A stretch of DNA of 64,000 bases from Linepithema humile (GCF_040581485.1 NC_090129.1:6372501-6436500), one strand, 5' to 3'; positions 12,001 to 23,974 are shown, counted from the stretch's first letter. Numbers and translations: made by a program. The notes: generated from the sequence alone by a model not told the origin.

Positions 12001-15000
12001 GTATGTTGTACATATTGCAATTATCATTTGCCGTTCGTTATCCGGAAGTATCTTGCGTTTAGACCTTCAATGGAATTCTAATCATTAACAATTAATGATC
12101 ACTTGTAAATAGTTGTTATCAGTGCTATATATTTTACGCTGTTTGACTGGCTGTGATATTTATATGTTCAGAGTTTAATTGTGATTAGCGGTAATCTATG
12201 TTGACCCTGTTAAACGTACAAACGTTATGTGCTCCATAAGTTTAATCGATTCAATCGATTTATCGTATCAATCGCGGAAGCATCAGAATGAAACAAGCAC
12301 TTATTGAAACGTCATTTATCGAATGCGTTAATTATTGAGTTTGCAACTTATTATTTTATAAGAATAATTCTGAAAAAAACTATTAAAGTATTATAAATGC
12401 GACGAACAAATAATTTACACGATACTGCAAGTATGATGATAACGATGGTGATAATTATCATCATATTATTGTTACTTATTATAGCATTGTTATTATTATA
12501 AATTATTATTATTGGGGCTGCAATGTTTATAGTATGATATGCTTGTTAAATTTATTAACGCAAATTAACGATTTAAGTGCCACAGTCCGAAAGAGCACGC
12601 CTGAATCGATTTGCAACTGACGATAGTCACGCGTTGCTCCGAGTCGTTCAACTGGAATAAAATGAGGCGTAAGAGAACATGAGAGAGTGTAAGATAACTG
12701 TCAGGATAGTGCGACACACTTAGTTACGACTACGGATTACACGAACTTATGCGATCGATATCAATTATCAACGATCAGCCGGATCATTCCTATCATAACT
12801 ATCACTTCCGCATAACTGTTTGCGCGACATTGAGTTTATTGAGATATTTATCGGTGTTACAAGCAACGTAGATGTGTAGAAAATTCCATCAAAAGATTTG
12901 CATAACACCTGAGATCCGTTACGGAAAGACAAATTTATTAATGATTGACACACATTCATCCCGCAGTTGCTCTTTTCCTATGAATCGAACGCACGTTCCA
13001 TCGCCTAATTATATTTAACGATTAAAAAATATCACATTCCGACACTCGCGACCTTAATTTCAGTGACAATTGCAATGTCCGATCTTCCCGGAAAAGAGAA
13101 AAAAAAAAGAATCATATCGATCATGAAAAAGATTTCATCCAACTTTTTCGAGAATTATGCATATAATCGCGATGCATGTATCGTCCGTGACGTTTTTATA
13201 AAGCCAAATTTACAAGTTTTGCATATATTAAAATAGACGTTATGTATAATTGCACATTTAACAACCAAAATTCTCTCTGTAATGTCTATGCGAAAGGTGT
13301 CGATGGAATTTCTGATCATTTTGTGGATCTTGTGTCAGCCAATTTTACACGTATATACATTAATATAGTGCCAAGAACTTTACAACAGTCTTCCTTGTTG
13401 TATGTTACTATCTTTTTAATTTAATTATATAATTAAACATTAATTAATATCGCGTCAAATCAAATCAATATCAAATAAAATGTAGCAAACGTACAAAAAT
13501 ACCGTTACGCGCGTGTGTATCGTGTGTGCCAAAAGTATAACCAAATTATAACAATTGTACATTTAACATTTTTTTTCGCGCGCGTAAATAACATTACTTA
13601 AAAATGGACACGATGGCATACGGAGATCGTAATTGTATATCGCGCTCTTCCATTAGAACAAAGTCGATAATATCCGCGTAAACTCCACAAAATGATCCAG
13701 AAACATTATATAATGGTTTGCACCTTTGATATATATCACTATCGTGCATGGAATGGAATCTCTTTAACGCTTAACATAGCGATTACGCTGTTCCATATTG
13801 GATAACGGAAATATATGTAAAGGAACATTATCGACATTCAAGCATTTTTATGTGAAAAAAATGCTTCTCCGTTCTTTGTATCTTGAAAATTTTGATTTTT
13901 AGTGCAGGGATAAAGCATGTGCAAAAATAATTCGAGGTACACGTTTAAGCCATCAAGAGAGGTATTCAAATGTCGTGGCTTCGTTGTGGCACTTAAAAGA
14001 GATCGTGATATAACTTTTAAATATAGAGAGATATTAAATGGTACACGCACACAAACATACACAGTACGATAATATGCTAGATAATTCACTGGAAATGATA
14101 TATCTCAAATGTGAATCTGATGAAATATTCTCTAACAGACACAACGGATTAAACGACATTTAATCCTTTCATATCAAAGCTGTATCTAATTACATAAAAA
14201 GGTTGATTCATCGCAAGATGTATGTATATGAAACCACGAAAAAAGACAACGAATCTTTTATTTTTTTTAGATTTGCGTAATCGCTTTTGAGCATCGCGTG
14301 GAAAATATTATGTTATCTGATTATTTTCGATTTATAATTATTTTAAAAGTAAAAAATAATTATTTGACATATAGTTGGAAGTAATTATCAATCGCAATTT
14401 TTCAGGCCAAATCACAAACCTTTGTCGAACATCTTCCGTGCCGTAATGAACTGCATTTTATCTGCATTTTTGTCATAAAATAATCACAGAATCTAGAAGC
14501 TTTACGGAAGAACTTTCGAACTTCATTAAATTGAAAGCACAAAGGCTAAATCACATGAAAGGAATATTCTAGAGACATCTGAAAAATAAAACGCTGTCAC
14601 TACGATGTCTTGTAGACATTTACATTGCCTGAGAAGAATGAAGCATCCTTTGTTTCTATGTAAATTAGCGTTATCTTATCGAACACAATGAGGCCAATAT
14701 CCGTGCGATTTTTACGCGAGTCCTTCTCGAGAGAGAATTTTCCGACACCCTGCATTTTCCTGAGTTTATCATTATCGCTACCTCGATCACACGTCACGGC
14801 GCTTAGCATTAAATGATCTATCTGATACATAAATGAAACACAAAGGGGGAAAGGGAGAGGAGTCTCTCGATAAGGCTCTTAATGAATGGTTACTCAGGAA
14901 TAAAGTTATAATGTAATAACAGTTGCGATATTGAATATTAACATTTAACGAACGACCTTTTGTAAATATGAATATAATATAAATATAGATACAATTATAT

Positions 15001-15069
15001 ATATAAATACATATATATATATATATAGATATACATATAATATGATATAAATATATATATACGAGAAAC
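9034..15069. other. Gene-poor region, possible long 3' UTR
   Basis: I see no exon with recognisable protein content. The first few hundred bases are GC-rich and then become AT-rich. TGTAAATA, the Pumilio-type motif, occurs on the sense strand at 9,029 (overlapping the stop), 9,424, 12,104 and 14,961, which would fit a long 3' UTR of the upstream gene. An AT-dinucleotide microsatellite lies at about 14,985-15,062. Confidence 0.4.
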
Positions 15070-15275
15070 TTGTACAGGGCGATTCGGAATAAATCGCCCA
15101 GCATATCTGAGCATCATTGCGCGATCTTGTACGATAAAGCGTAAAAGGATTAATTGTGCTAGAAGTATGATATACCCTCCAATATGCTGTTTAATTTGAA
15201 AGTATCTTGAACTAATTAGTTTTATTTAAAATGCTATTACACACAGGTGCGACGAATCTGAATCGCCCTGTACAA
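15070..15275. mobile_element. Short element with 16-bp terminal inverted repeats
   Basis: TTGTACAGGGCGATTC at 15,070-15,085 is repeated exactly in inverted orientation at 15,260-15,275. The interior has no coding capacity. ACAGGG-type ends occur in many insect DNA transposons, so this looks like a non-autonomous element. A target-site duplication is not clear. Confidence 0.5.
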
Positions 15276-15673
15276 ATTTACGATCGCCCCAATAAGAGAT
15301 GACAAGCCTGATAGACACTTGGAGGTAGACATGTATCTGCGTGATAGTAAGAAAGAGAAAGAAAACGAGAGAATATGCGTGCGTGCGTGCGTGTGTATGC
15401 GAAGTGTGCGAATAAAAAAAATTATATAAACATGTATGTACGAGATCAAAGCGAGAATTTATTTCCACTAACTGGAGAACTGACCAAAATGTCGACGACG
15501 GTGCCGCGATACGTGTCGACGATCATTTATGTCGAAAGGTAGACAACACCAAAAAGTAAAAAAAAAAGAAAAAAGAAATTAAAGGGAAGAAAAGAAGGGA
15601 GCAGAGAGAGACAGAAAGGCGAGGCAGAGATATCATACGGCAAGTTGCATTCGCGAGTGTAATTAGTAATTAA

Positions 15674-15848
15674 CACTTTGACCGTTGACTTCGAGACCAA
15701 CTAACTTTCATTGCAACATACACATTTTTAAGGTTCTATAATCAATACGCAGAAATAGTTGGTACAGGTGTAAAAAAAATTATAAAATAATCTGCAATAT
15801 TTAAATATTTTACACCTAAAAATAAAATAGCGATTGGCAGTCAAAGTG
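15674..15848. mobile_element. piggyBac-like MITE with TTAA target sites
   Basis: CACTTTGAC at 15,674 and its inverted copy GTCAAAGTG at 15,840-15,848 are each flanked outside by TTAA (15,670-15,673 and 15,849-15,852). A TTAA duplication is diagnostic of the piggyBac superfamily. The 175-bp interior has no transposase frame, so this would be a deletion derivative moved in trans. The assignment rests on the TTAA and the terminal repeat alone. Confidence 0.5.
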
Positions 15849-15852
15849 TTAA

Positions 15853-18800
15853 AACCATGGATTGAAATCGGTGTAATTTCCACGAGTTTATATTTAGATG
15901 CAGCGAACAATGCGATAAGTGTAAGATTTCCAACAGTTTTTCCGGTATCGAAAATCGAGCTTGTCAGAAATACCAACGATTTCGAGTCTTTTGGTTAAAA
16001 AAAAGAAAAAAAAAAAAAAAAGCTGTCGGATAAAGAAAAATCACGAGATTTTCGAAAGGTGAAGGCTGCGTGTGCGTATCCCGGCGCGTTGCGTACGTGC
16101 GTGATTGTACACGCGCGTTTTTGTCCATTTCTACACGTATATCTGTTTCTCTCCTACGACGATAGAAGGTTATTTTTAAATTTTCAAAACTTAGTGTGCC
16201 GCAAAGCCCGCGTGCGAGTGTCTATACGATCGGATGTCAGTAGGAATCCTGAAATATAAATAGACGATTGAAGAGGAACGTATACGAGTTCTTTTTTTCG
16301 CGCGTGATCGGCGATTTTCACCATTCCCTGTCTCCCACGCACAGCCTCCGGATATTTTTTGTCATATGATTTTTCTTAATAATGAGTCTTAAGAAGATGT
16401 AACTATGTATTTTTTTAAAAAACACATTTCTTGGTCTTCTTCAGAAAAAATTTATTTTTCAGAGATTTTTATTCTTAAATAATAAAATATTAACACGTAA
16501 ACGGCAACATAAAACAGGAATACGCTTGCTGATTAAATTGTATCGTTCGTTAACTTACAATCAGTCACCTAACTTTTCGAATCGCAGCAAAACAGTCTTC
16601 AAGATCTGGTTTCTTCTGGTAGACGAACAAAAGACGCCCGGTTTGAGGTACCCTTTCTTTGTTCGCCAATAGCTACCCCAAAAACTAGAGGCCAATGAAA
16701 ACTGAGTTGCAGTCACGGAGATCGATCAATACTCGCCTTTGAAAGAAAGAAAGTAACTTTATTTCATCTAGAATGCATCTATCAAAACCAACATTCTCAT
16801 CATTGGAAAACTAAACGTAGGTATTTAGCATCACATACACAACACACACGATTGTATTGTATGGCAGCGCTTTACACAAAAACATTCCAGAGAAATTAGA
16901 AACTTTTAACTCATCATCAAATCAGTGCCGTTAAAGCGGAAACATTAAACGGTATTTAATGAGCTAGCACAATTCCAGAAACATTTTTATACAAATACAC
17001 AACAAATAAGTGAAACGATAATTATGCTTAAATGAAGCTAGGAATGTAATTATTAAACCTCATTAGACGTTAGGCTTTCTCGTTTTAAGGTACGGTAAGG
17101 TTTTAAAGAAGGCATTCAATTAAAATATCTTATTTTTAAAGCAAAATTCAAAAATTAAAAAAATTATTTTTTCTCTACTTTTTAAAGATTATATATTAAA
17201 TATTAAATAACCCGGCCAAATATTAAATTTAAATGCTAATATTATATATATTATGTAATATTGTATTAATTATTAATATAAGAACGTTACAAGTATTTTT
17301 AATTACGCAATTAATAATCGCGGCGAAACGACATTTCTATTTGAACAGTATTGACAGGAAATATGTGAATATAGTTTAAGTATATACATATCTTGCTAAT
17401 GCGGATGCATGCTATTCATTCACGGTTTCCAATGAGTCATTCATTTCTACGTAAGAAGCGCGATTGCACAATCATGCGATAGCAGTAACGCACATGTGAC
17501 ACGTTCTGCGGATTCTTATTCACGAAAGTATATCCAGTTGTCTATCAATAGGCGTATCAAGGCTTTCCTTTTTTTCTTTTTATTGTTGAATACACAACCA
17601 AGAGACTGTAAAAATTGTACAGTCAGAACATAAAAACCAAGAAACCCAACAAATACAAATCACAATTTATTTCTCGTTTTCCCAAAAAGAGAAAGTTTTA
17701 GATGAAAGTCTTATTTCAACATTTTGAGCTGACTATTGGATTAATCATATAATTTACCGAGTCCGAAGTAATTATTATTTTGCAATAATGTGCAATGATC
17801 TATTTGAAATAAATCTCTGATTACTTTTTATAATATGAATCATAAAATTAAATAATAAATTCATCTTTTAGGTCTGGGTCTACATTCCATATGATGGATA
17901 ATTTTACTTGGAATTAGACAATGGAATTCGTCAGCATTTTAGGAAAATTCCACAAAACAAATCACATATACAATAGACTGCACATGAAGAACGGTACATT
18001 AATGCGCCTTTCACATCAAAATGAATGCACGTGGTTGCGAAAATTCATGGGAGTAGAATGTCATTGTCCTTAGCAGATAGGTGAGTCCGCTGTATAATCG
18101 CGACAGATACAGGGCTATAACGAATACCGTTAGTGCCCTGAGAGCATACAATCTTCTTTCTTTACCTTTCACCGTTTATCTCGATGACCGGATTATCGAT
18201 CGCATTAAAATAGAATAAGCAAAGATATATTAAGGCAGATCTTTTTATTAAGCAGAAAAAAAATTAACTCAATACAAAATTCAACATTAAATTGCAACTT
18301 TTTTTGGTGCAAAAAGAAATTAGATTTAAGCAAATTTTTGTCGACAGAACTTACTTTTACTGTAAATACTGGAAATACAACCACGCGATTTAAAATATTC
18401 ACACACGCTTCCTTTGATGTTCTATAGCATAAAACTTTCGATCATTAAGGCCTAATCTTCAATGTATTTTTTGTATATTGTTTCTTGCTTTCTGTCTTCT
18501 GTATTTTTGCCTTTTTATGTGTTTATCGTATGGAATCAAGAAATATCGTTATTTACAATTTCTTCTTTATGAGGAAAAATATTTTAGAGGCAAAAAAACA
18601 AAAACCAAAAAGCACACTATAGATTGGACATAAAACTCTCAAGCAATAGATTCTGACCCAAAGCTATACAATTCGCTTTACCTGAATGTAAAATACATAA
18701 AACCTGAAAATGCATATCTGAAATACAACAAACGCGAAAACTAAACTAACTTATAATTTTAGCCAATCAATAGATGCATAAAATATTTTATTATATTTTT

Positions 18801-19794
18801 TTAAACGACCAAAAATTATTTCTTAATTAAGTTTTTATTTTTCAATATAAAATATATTAATTGAAGTATATAGTAACAGAAAGCCAAATTAAATTTTTTA
18901 GAAACTTTATTTGGAATTAAATAAGAAAAAAGATTTAAACAAAAACTCAATATATTTAACTGAAGAACTGAAATTAATTTCTTTTTTATGTCTAATATAT
19001 AAAATTTTTTAAACGATTTTTTCCAGGAAGAATTAATTAAGGAAAAACAGAGAGAATTAAAATATAGCATTCAGGAAAGAAAGAGAGCTCGATGAGTCAA
19101 CGACACAATTAACAAACAGCTGAAAATCCATTCCGTTACATTCTACTTTCAAGGTACGAAAGAAATGTAGCGGAACTCAGTGTCGCCGATATTAACTTAC
19201 TTTTACTGTAGCTAACAAAAATATCGACACAAAATGCAATACAGAGTATTGCATTAGCATCTGCAGTCACATGATGGTACATCAAAGAACGATACACTTG
19301 ATGCAGCTGCAAATCGCATTCCGATTCCAATCAAAAATCACAAACAAGAACCGTATGCAGTGATTAATTTTGCAGTATGCAGTAAGTAATTTTTATCGTA
19401 TCTAAAGATATTTCGCGACTCGATACAAAAGAATCGCAATATTGAACCAGACGTTGCATTCGAACGCATAAATGCATCTCTGATTACAATACGTACGTGC
19501 CATCTCGCTTGCTCGCACACATTCTATCGTCCATCCTGCTTTTTTTCTGGTAGCTCCCACTACATAGTTACGCATATCCTAGGACCGCATATACATATAT
19601 ACATGAAATCCGACACGCCTGTGTGTGCCGCGTAACTGTAGCCTCGAACCCAGACGCATCCCATGATAGAGAATCGTACTATCTTCGGAGAAATGTTAAT
19701 TTTCTTTGGAAATTAACAAAAATTCCGAAAGTTAAGAAAAAAATAATCTCGTGAATTTTTTTCCACAAATTTCCGTTTATTTTTTGATGTATTA
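15853..19794. other. AT-rich intergenic region
   Basis: No exon is supported. Simple A tracts are common, for example near 16,000-16,021. A local palindrome lies at about 19,685-19,730. A noncoding exon of a neighbouring gene could be hidden here, but nothing shows it. Confidence 0.4.
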
Positions 19795-19953
19795 GGCCGG
19801 TATTCATAGTCCGTTCTTATATTTAAGATTGTCTTAAGCACGGACTTATATTCGCTCTCTTCGTCACACATAGATTGTGTCTGACGAAGAGAGCGAATAT
19901 AAGTTCGTGCTTAAGACGATCTTGAATATAAGAACGGACTATGAATACCGCCC
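19795..19953. mobile_element. Palindromic fold-back MITE, 159 bp
   Basis: The element is nearly one long palindrome: arms of about 70 bp surround a short central loop near 19,870. The ends read GG(C/G)CGGTATTCATAGTCCG and its inverse. It is flanked on both sides by TTA (19,792-19,794 and 19,954-19,956). A 3-bp TWA duplication suits the PIF/Harbinger superfamily. There is no coding capacity. The high identity of the arms suggests fairly recent origin or fold-back homogenisation. Confidence 0.75.
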
Positions 19954-19956
19954 TTA

Positions 19957-21856
19957 GAATAATATTCGACGGAGCGGTAAGTGATGGCGCTACTGTCGAC
20001 ACGGTGGCGACGCTGGGTGCGAGAGTACGGCCGGCTGCGTACGCGCATGTCTGCCTTGCAGAGCCTCTTTCTATCGTGGCATCCGAAGGTGAGTGGTTGT
20101 GCAGTCAGCGCGCCGCAAGACTATCCGACGAATCTCGTACCGAGGATACAGCATCGGACGACAGGTACAAAATAGAACGACGACCGTGGCTACGGCGTGC
20201 TGTGTTGTGCGTACAGTTTTACGATTTCGCCATCGGTTTCCGTGCAACTTGTACGTCGCTATCGTCGACGGTAAGATGCCGCATGGCCGGTCGGTCGTAC
20301 TTTTCCTTTAATCTCGCCGGCTGCGTCGCTGCGCGTAATAACATCTCCGACGACGAATATTGTATCGCAGAAGGATCATCGTCGGTCGTGGGAATAAAAT
20401 TCGCGCGAACGCGATCGGGAAAAAAATGAACGCCGGTCGTGCCGGCAGCGGGACGCGTCCGGGATCGTGAGAAACGACCGGATACATTATGGCGGCCGGG
20501 CTTGTCAGAGCGCTGGAGCTCCAGCAGTCACGAGTTCGTGATCGCATCGCTGGCGAAATTTCCGCGTGGCATTCCGATTTTTGTACCTTGCACAATTCCG
20601 GGCGAAAAATCGCGGTATTCGCGATACTGTGCGTTCGAGCGGCAGAGCCGAAAACCGGAAGCATGAGGTTAAAGTTCTCTTTCGTGAATCGCAGGCCCGC
20701 CTGGAGGCCGTGTGCAACAACGACCTTGCACGGCGACTTTCAGAACATACGCGATCAATTTTTTACGATCGACGAAATTACAGGATCTTCACATGCATAT
20801 TGCCGGTGCAACGTTGTGCAGGAACGGTTAGATAATTAATTGTGCAATAACGAAATTTCTCATCTGTTTCGTAGCCAAGATTACAATCTGGAAAGAAATC
20901 TCCATAAGCAATCGCAAAAATAAGATTAGTAAATCGAATAGTTGAATTTCGCCGTCGAAGATTAGCATAAAAAACTGGGCGGTATCCGCTCGTGCCTAGC
21001 ACGGAACGATCTCGAGAAACGATCTGTCGTGCGATATTAACGATTCGTTACTCATGCGAAACGGAAGGGGTACTCCGGTTATCTGTATGCTAATAATGAT
21101 CAATTTCGTAGAACCGCGAAATTCTATCGTCTAACCATTTTCCGCGTTCATATCAATACTCCAAAACATTGTTCGACTATAATTGGCGTTTAAAAAAAAC
21201 TTAATTAAATCCGTAAATTACTGTGCACGTTGCGAGCCGCGTGCGTCGATAAGGATACAACATATTTGCCACCTGATTAGCATGACTCGTTTGAAATTGA
21301 TTAAAATAGTCGTCACTAATTCCGCGATTTTATCGAAGGGCTGCGGAAATGACGACGCTTGGTCCATTTGGGATGATGGAGAATCTCACAAAAAGAATTC
21401 GCAATAACGTGGCATCGTGCGCGATGTCGAGCGTCGTGAAAATCGTGGCAACAGCGCGTCGCTCCTCTCGTCATTTACAAAATGGCTGCCGGCTGCCATT
21501 CTCGAATATTCACGTTTGGCCACGTGGATGACGAACAAAGACATCGTCAAAGATCAAATATATTCTAATGAATTTCGCACGCAAATGCATTCTAAAATGA
21601 TTGCACCATTTTACGTAATATGAAGTCAGTGACATTCAGCGTAAATCGAGCACAATGATTCTGCAAATTAAATTGCAAGAATGCTTGGATACTTAATATC
21701 TTTCGATTTTATTTAGTTATTTATTATAAGAATAGTCAATTAACTCGGTACGAATTGTCGGATGGTTTCTAATGCAAAGTACTCGTTGCATATTGTCAGA
21801 TTAACGATCAAAGAGTTTGTTTGACACATGCTAATTTAACATATTTATATTCTCAG
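19957..21856. other. eEF1A upstream region, probably promoter and first intron
   Basis: The stretch is GC-rich at about 19,980-20,700, which is typical of a housekeeping promoter with a noncoding first exon. The coding exon of eEF1A is preceded by a clear acceptor at 21,856, so a 5' noncoding exon and an intron must lie upstream, most likely here. Pyrimidine runs such as the one near 20,297 could be the 5' TOP start, but I cannot choose one. The overlapping open frames at 20,000-20,840 on both strands have no recognisable content. Confidence 0.4.
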
Positions 21857-21901
21857 TTTCACCAGAGTACTAGAAAAACTAGTAACGCCTAATACCACAA
21901 A
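21857..21901 (+). other. eEF1A 5' UTR segment
   Basis: The acceptor TTCTCAG ends at 21,856, and 45 nt of untranslated sequence follow before the eEF1A ATG at 21,902. The start context CACAAAATGG is favourable. The intron donor that pairs with this acceptor is not identified. Confidence 0.6.
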
Positions 21902-23950
21902 ATGGGTAAGGAGAAGATACACATCAATATAGTCGTTATTGGACATGTCGACTCCGGCAAGTCCACCACCACTGGTCACTTGATCTACAAATGTGGTGGT
22001 ATCGACAAGCGTACCATCGAGAAGTTCGAGAAAGAAGCCCAGGAGGTAATGTTTAATAATTTATATACTAATATCGCTGCTGAAAGAGTGCTTTTCTTAT
22101 GACACAATGATGATAGCAATTTTTTTTTCATTCGTGGTTTCCACCAGAGAACATACTTCAATGATGGTTTCGAAACGTCTGAGTGTCATTTGAAATTTAT
22201 TTTAAATTTTCGATATTAAAATTATTTTACAAATGATCAAATTTGAAATAGAAATCTCATTAATTCCTTTTTTTCAGATGGGCAAAGGTTCCTTCAAATA
22301 TGCTTGGGTGTTGGATAAGCTGAAGGCTGAGCGTGAGCGTGGTATCACCATTGACATCGCCTTATGGAAGTTTGAGACTTCCAAATACTATGTCACCATT
22401 ATTGACGCTCCTGGACATAGGGATTTTATTAAAAACATGATCACTGGTACTTCACAAGCTGATTGTGCCGTACTGATTGTTGCTGCTGGTACCGGTGAAT
22501 TCGAGGCTGGTATCTCGAAGAATGGACAGACTCGTGAGCACGCTCTGCTCGCCTTTACACTCGGTGTCAAACAACTGATTGTCGGCGTTAACAAAATGGA
22601 CTCCACCGAACCGCCGTACTCCGAGACTCGATTTGAGGAAATTAAGAAGGAAGTCTCGTCGTACATCAAAAAGATCGGCTATAATCCGGCTGCAGTGGCG
22701 TTTGTACCCATCTCCGGCTGGCATGGGGACAACATGTTGGAAGTATCCGCCAAGATGCCCTGGTTCAAGGGATGGACCGTGGAGCGCAAGGAAGGCAAGG
22801 GCGAAGGCAAATGCCTTATTGAAGCTCTTGATGCCATTCTGCCACCCACTAGGCCGACCGACAAGGCTCTTCGTCTTCCTCTTCAAGTAAGATTTAATTT
22901 TATTATTACGATTTACTTTTTGCAAGCACCATTATATGATGATAAAACCTTATAATTTCATTCGTGGTTTCCACCGGAGGATTATCGATCCTATGATGGT
23001 TTTGAACGTCTGATTTCATCAAGTGTTAAAAAATATCCAACTAATCTTGTTGAATTGAAATAATGACTGTCTTTTGATCGCAGGACGTGTACAAAATTGG
23101 AGGTATCGGAACGGTACCTGTAGGCCGTGTCGAAACTGGTGTATTGAAGCCCGGTATGGTAGTCACTTTTGCTCCCGCTGGTTTGACCACTGAAGTCAAA
23201 TCCGTTGAAATGCACCATGAGGCTCTTCAAGAAGCTGTTCCTGGTGACAATGTTGGTTTTAACGTGAAGAACGTGTCTGTTAAGGAATTGCGTCGTGGAT
23301 ATGTTGCGGGAGATTCCAAGAACAACCCACCCAAGGGTGCTGCTGACTTTACCGCACAGGTAGATCTATTGTACTTAATAATACTTTATTACAATTTATT
23401 ATTTACACTATGATGAGAATTTATATTACTTCATTCGTGGTTTCCACCGGAAAACTCGTTTTGATGACGGTTGAATATGTCTGAGTGTCTTGATGTTTAA
23501 ATTTTATTAAATTATGGTTAAATTCTATTAATTTTATCAATGAAACAAAATATGTAAATGAACAAATGATTAATGCAATTATTTTTTACGTAGGTCATCG
23601 TGCTGAATCATCCTGGTCAGATCAGCAACGGATACACGCCTGTGTTGGATTGCCACACCGCCCATATCGCCTGTAAATTCGCCGAGATCAAAGAGAAGTG
23701 CGACCGTCGTACGGGTAAGACGACGGAGGAAAATCCGAAAGCTATCAAATCCGGTGACGCCGCCATCGTCACCCTGGTGCCCAGCAAGCCCATGTGCGTC
23801 GAGGCTTTCCAAGAATTCCCGCCTCTGGGACGTTTTGCAGTCCGTGACATGCGTCAGACGGTAGCAGTCGGTGTCATCAAGGCTGTCACCTTCAAGGACC
23901 AAGCAGGCAAAGTCACCAAGGCCGCTGAGAAAGCCCAGAAGAAGAAATAA
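21902..23950 (+). CDS. eEF1A: Elongation factor 1-alpha (eEF1A)
   Basis: This GTPase delivers aminoacyl-tRNA to the ribosomal A site in the cytoplasm. Coding exons are 21,902-22,045, 22,278-22,886, 23,084-23,359 and 23,594-23,950, giving 461 aa, the usual insect length. All three introns are phase 0, with donors GTAATG, GTAAGA and GTAGAT. GTP-binding motifs are intact: GHVDSGKS (residues 7-14), DAPGH (about 91-95), NKMD (about 153-156) and SGW (about 194-196), followed by the two beta-barrel domains and a Lys-rich C-terminus ending KAQKKK. Codon use is strong and there is no break. Hymenoptera usually have two eEF1A paralogues; I cannot say which copy this is. Each intron carries a box C/D snoRNA candidate, so the gene also appears to be a snoRNA host. 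Confidence 0.98.
22099..22189 (+). ncRNA. Box C/D snoRNA candidate in eEF1A intron 1
   Basis: C box ATGATGA is at 22,107-22,113 and D box CTGA at 22,179-22,182. They are enclosed by a perfect 7-bp terminal stem, ATGACAC (22,099-22,105) with GTGTCAT (22,183-22,189). An internal C'-like ATGATGG is at 22,161 and a D'-like CAGA follows the block TTCATTCGTGGTTTCCACC (22,127-22,145). Length of about 90 nt and an intronic position in a translation-factor gene are typical of animal box C/D RNAs, which guide 2'-O-methylation. The target is not identified. Confidence 0.8.
22931..23020 (+). ncRNA. Box C/D snoRNA candidate in eEF1A intron 2
   Basis: C box ATGATGA is at 22,936-22,942, C'-like ATGATGG at about 22,993 and D box CTGA at 23,010-23,013. 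The block identical to the other two introns lies at 22,957-22,975, followed by D'-like CGGA. Box spacing matches the intron 1 copy to within a few bases. The terminal stem is weak here, so the ends are approximate. Related sequence in all three introns, while the rest of each intron is unrelated, argues for function. Confidence 0.7.
23405..23488 (+). ncRNA. Box C/D snoRNA candidate in eEF1A intron 3
   Basis: C box ATGATGA is at 23,410-23,416 and D box CTGA at 23,481-23,484, closed by a 4-bp stem ACAC/GTGT. The shared 19-nt block lies at 23,430-23,448, followed by D'-like CGGA; the C'-like box is TTGATGA at about 23,460. The guide region before the D box differs from that of the other two copies, so this copy could have its own second target. 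Confidence 0.75.
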
Positions 23951-23974
23951 CCACTATAATAGAAACTATAAAAT

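Noticed and set aside
14787..15104. 105-codon minus-strand frame rich in Ile and Tyr
   Set aside because: It is the translation of an AT-dinucleotide microsatellite.
19941..20839. Open frames up to 162 codons upstream of eEF1A
   Set aside because: They overlap on both strands, one begins inside the MITE, and their Arg/Ser-rich content matches chance frames in a GC-rich promoter region.
22388..22925. Antisense frames of 93 and 157 codons inside eEF1A
   Set aside because: They are shadows of the highly biased codons of eEF1A on the other strand.
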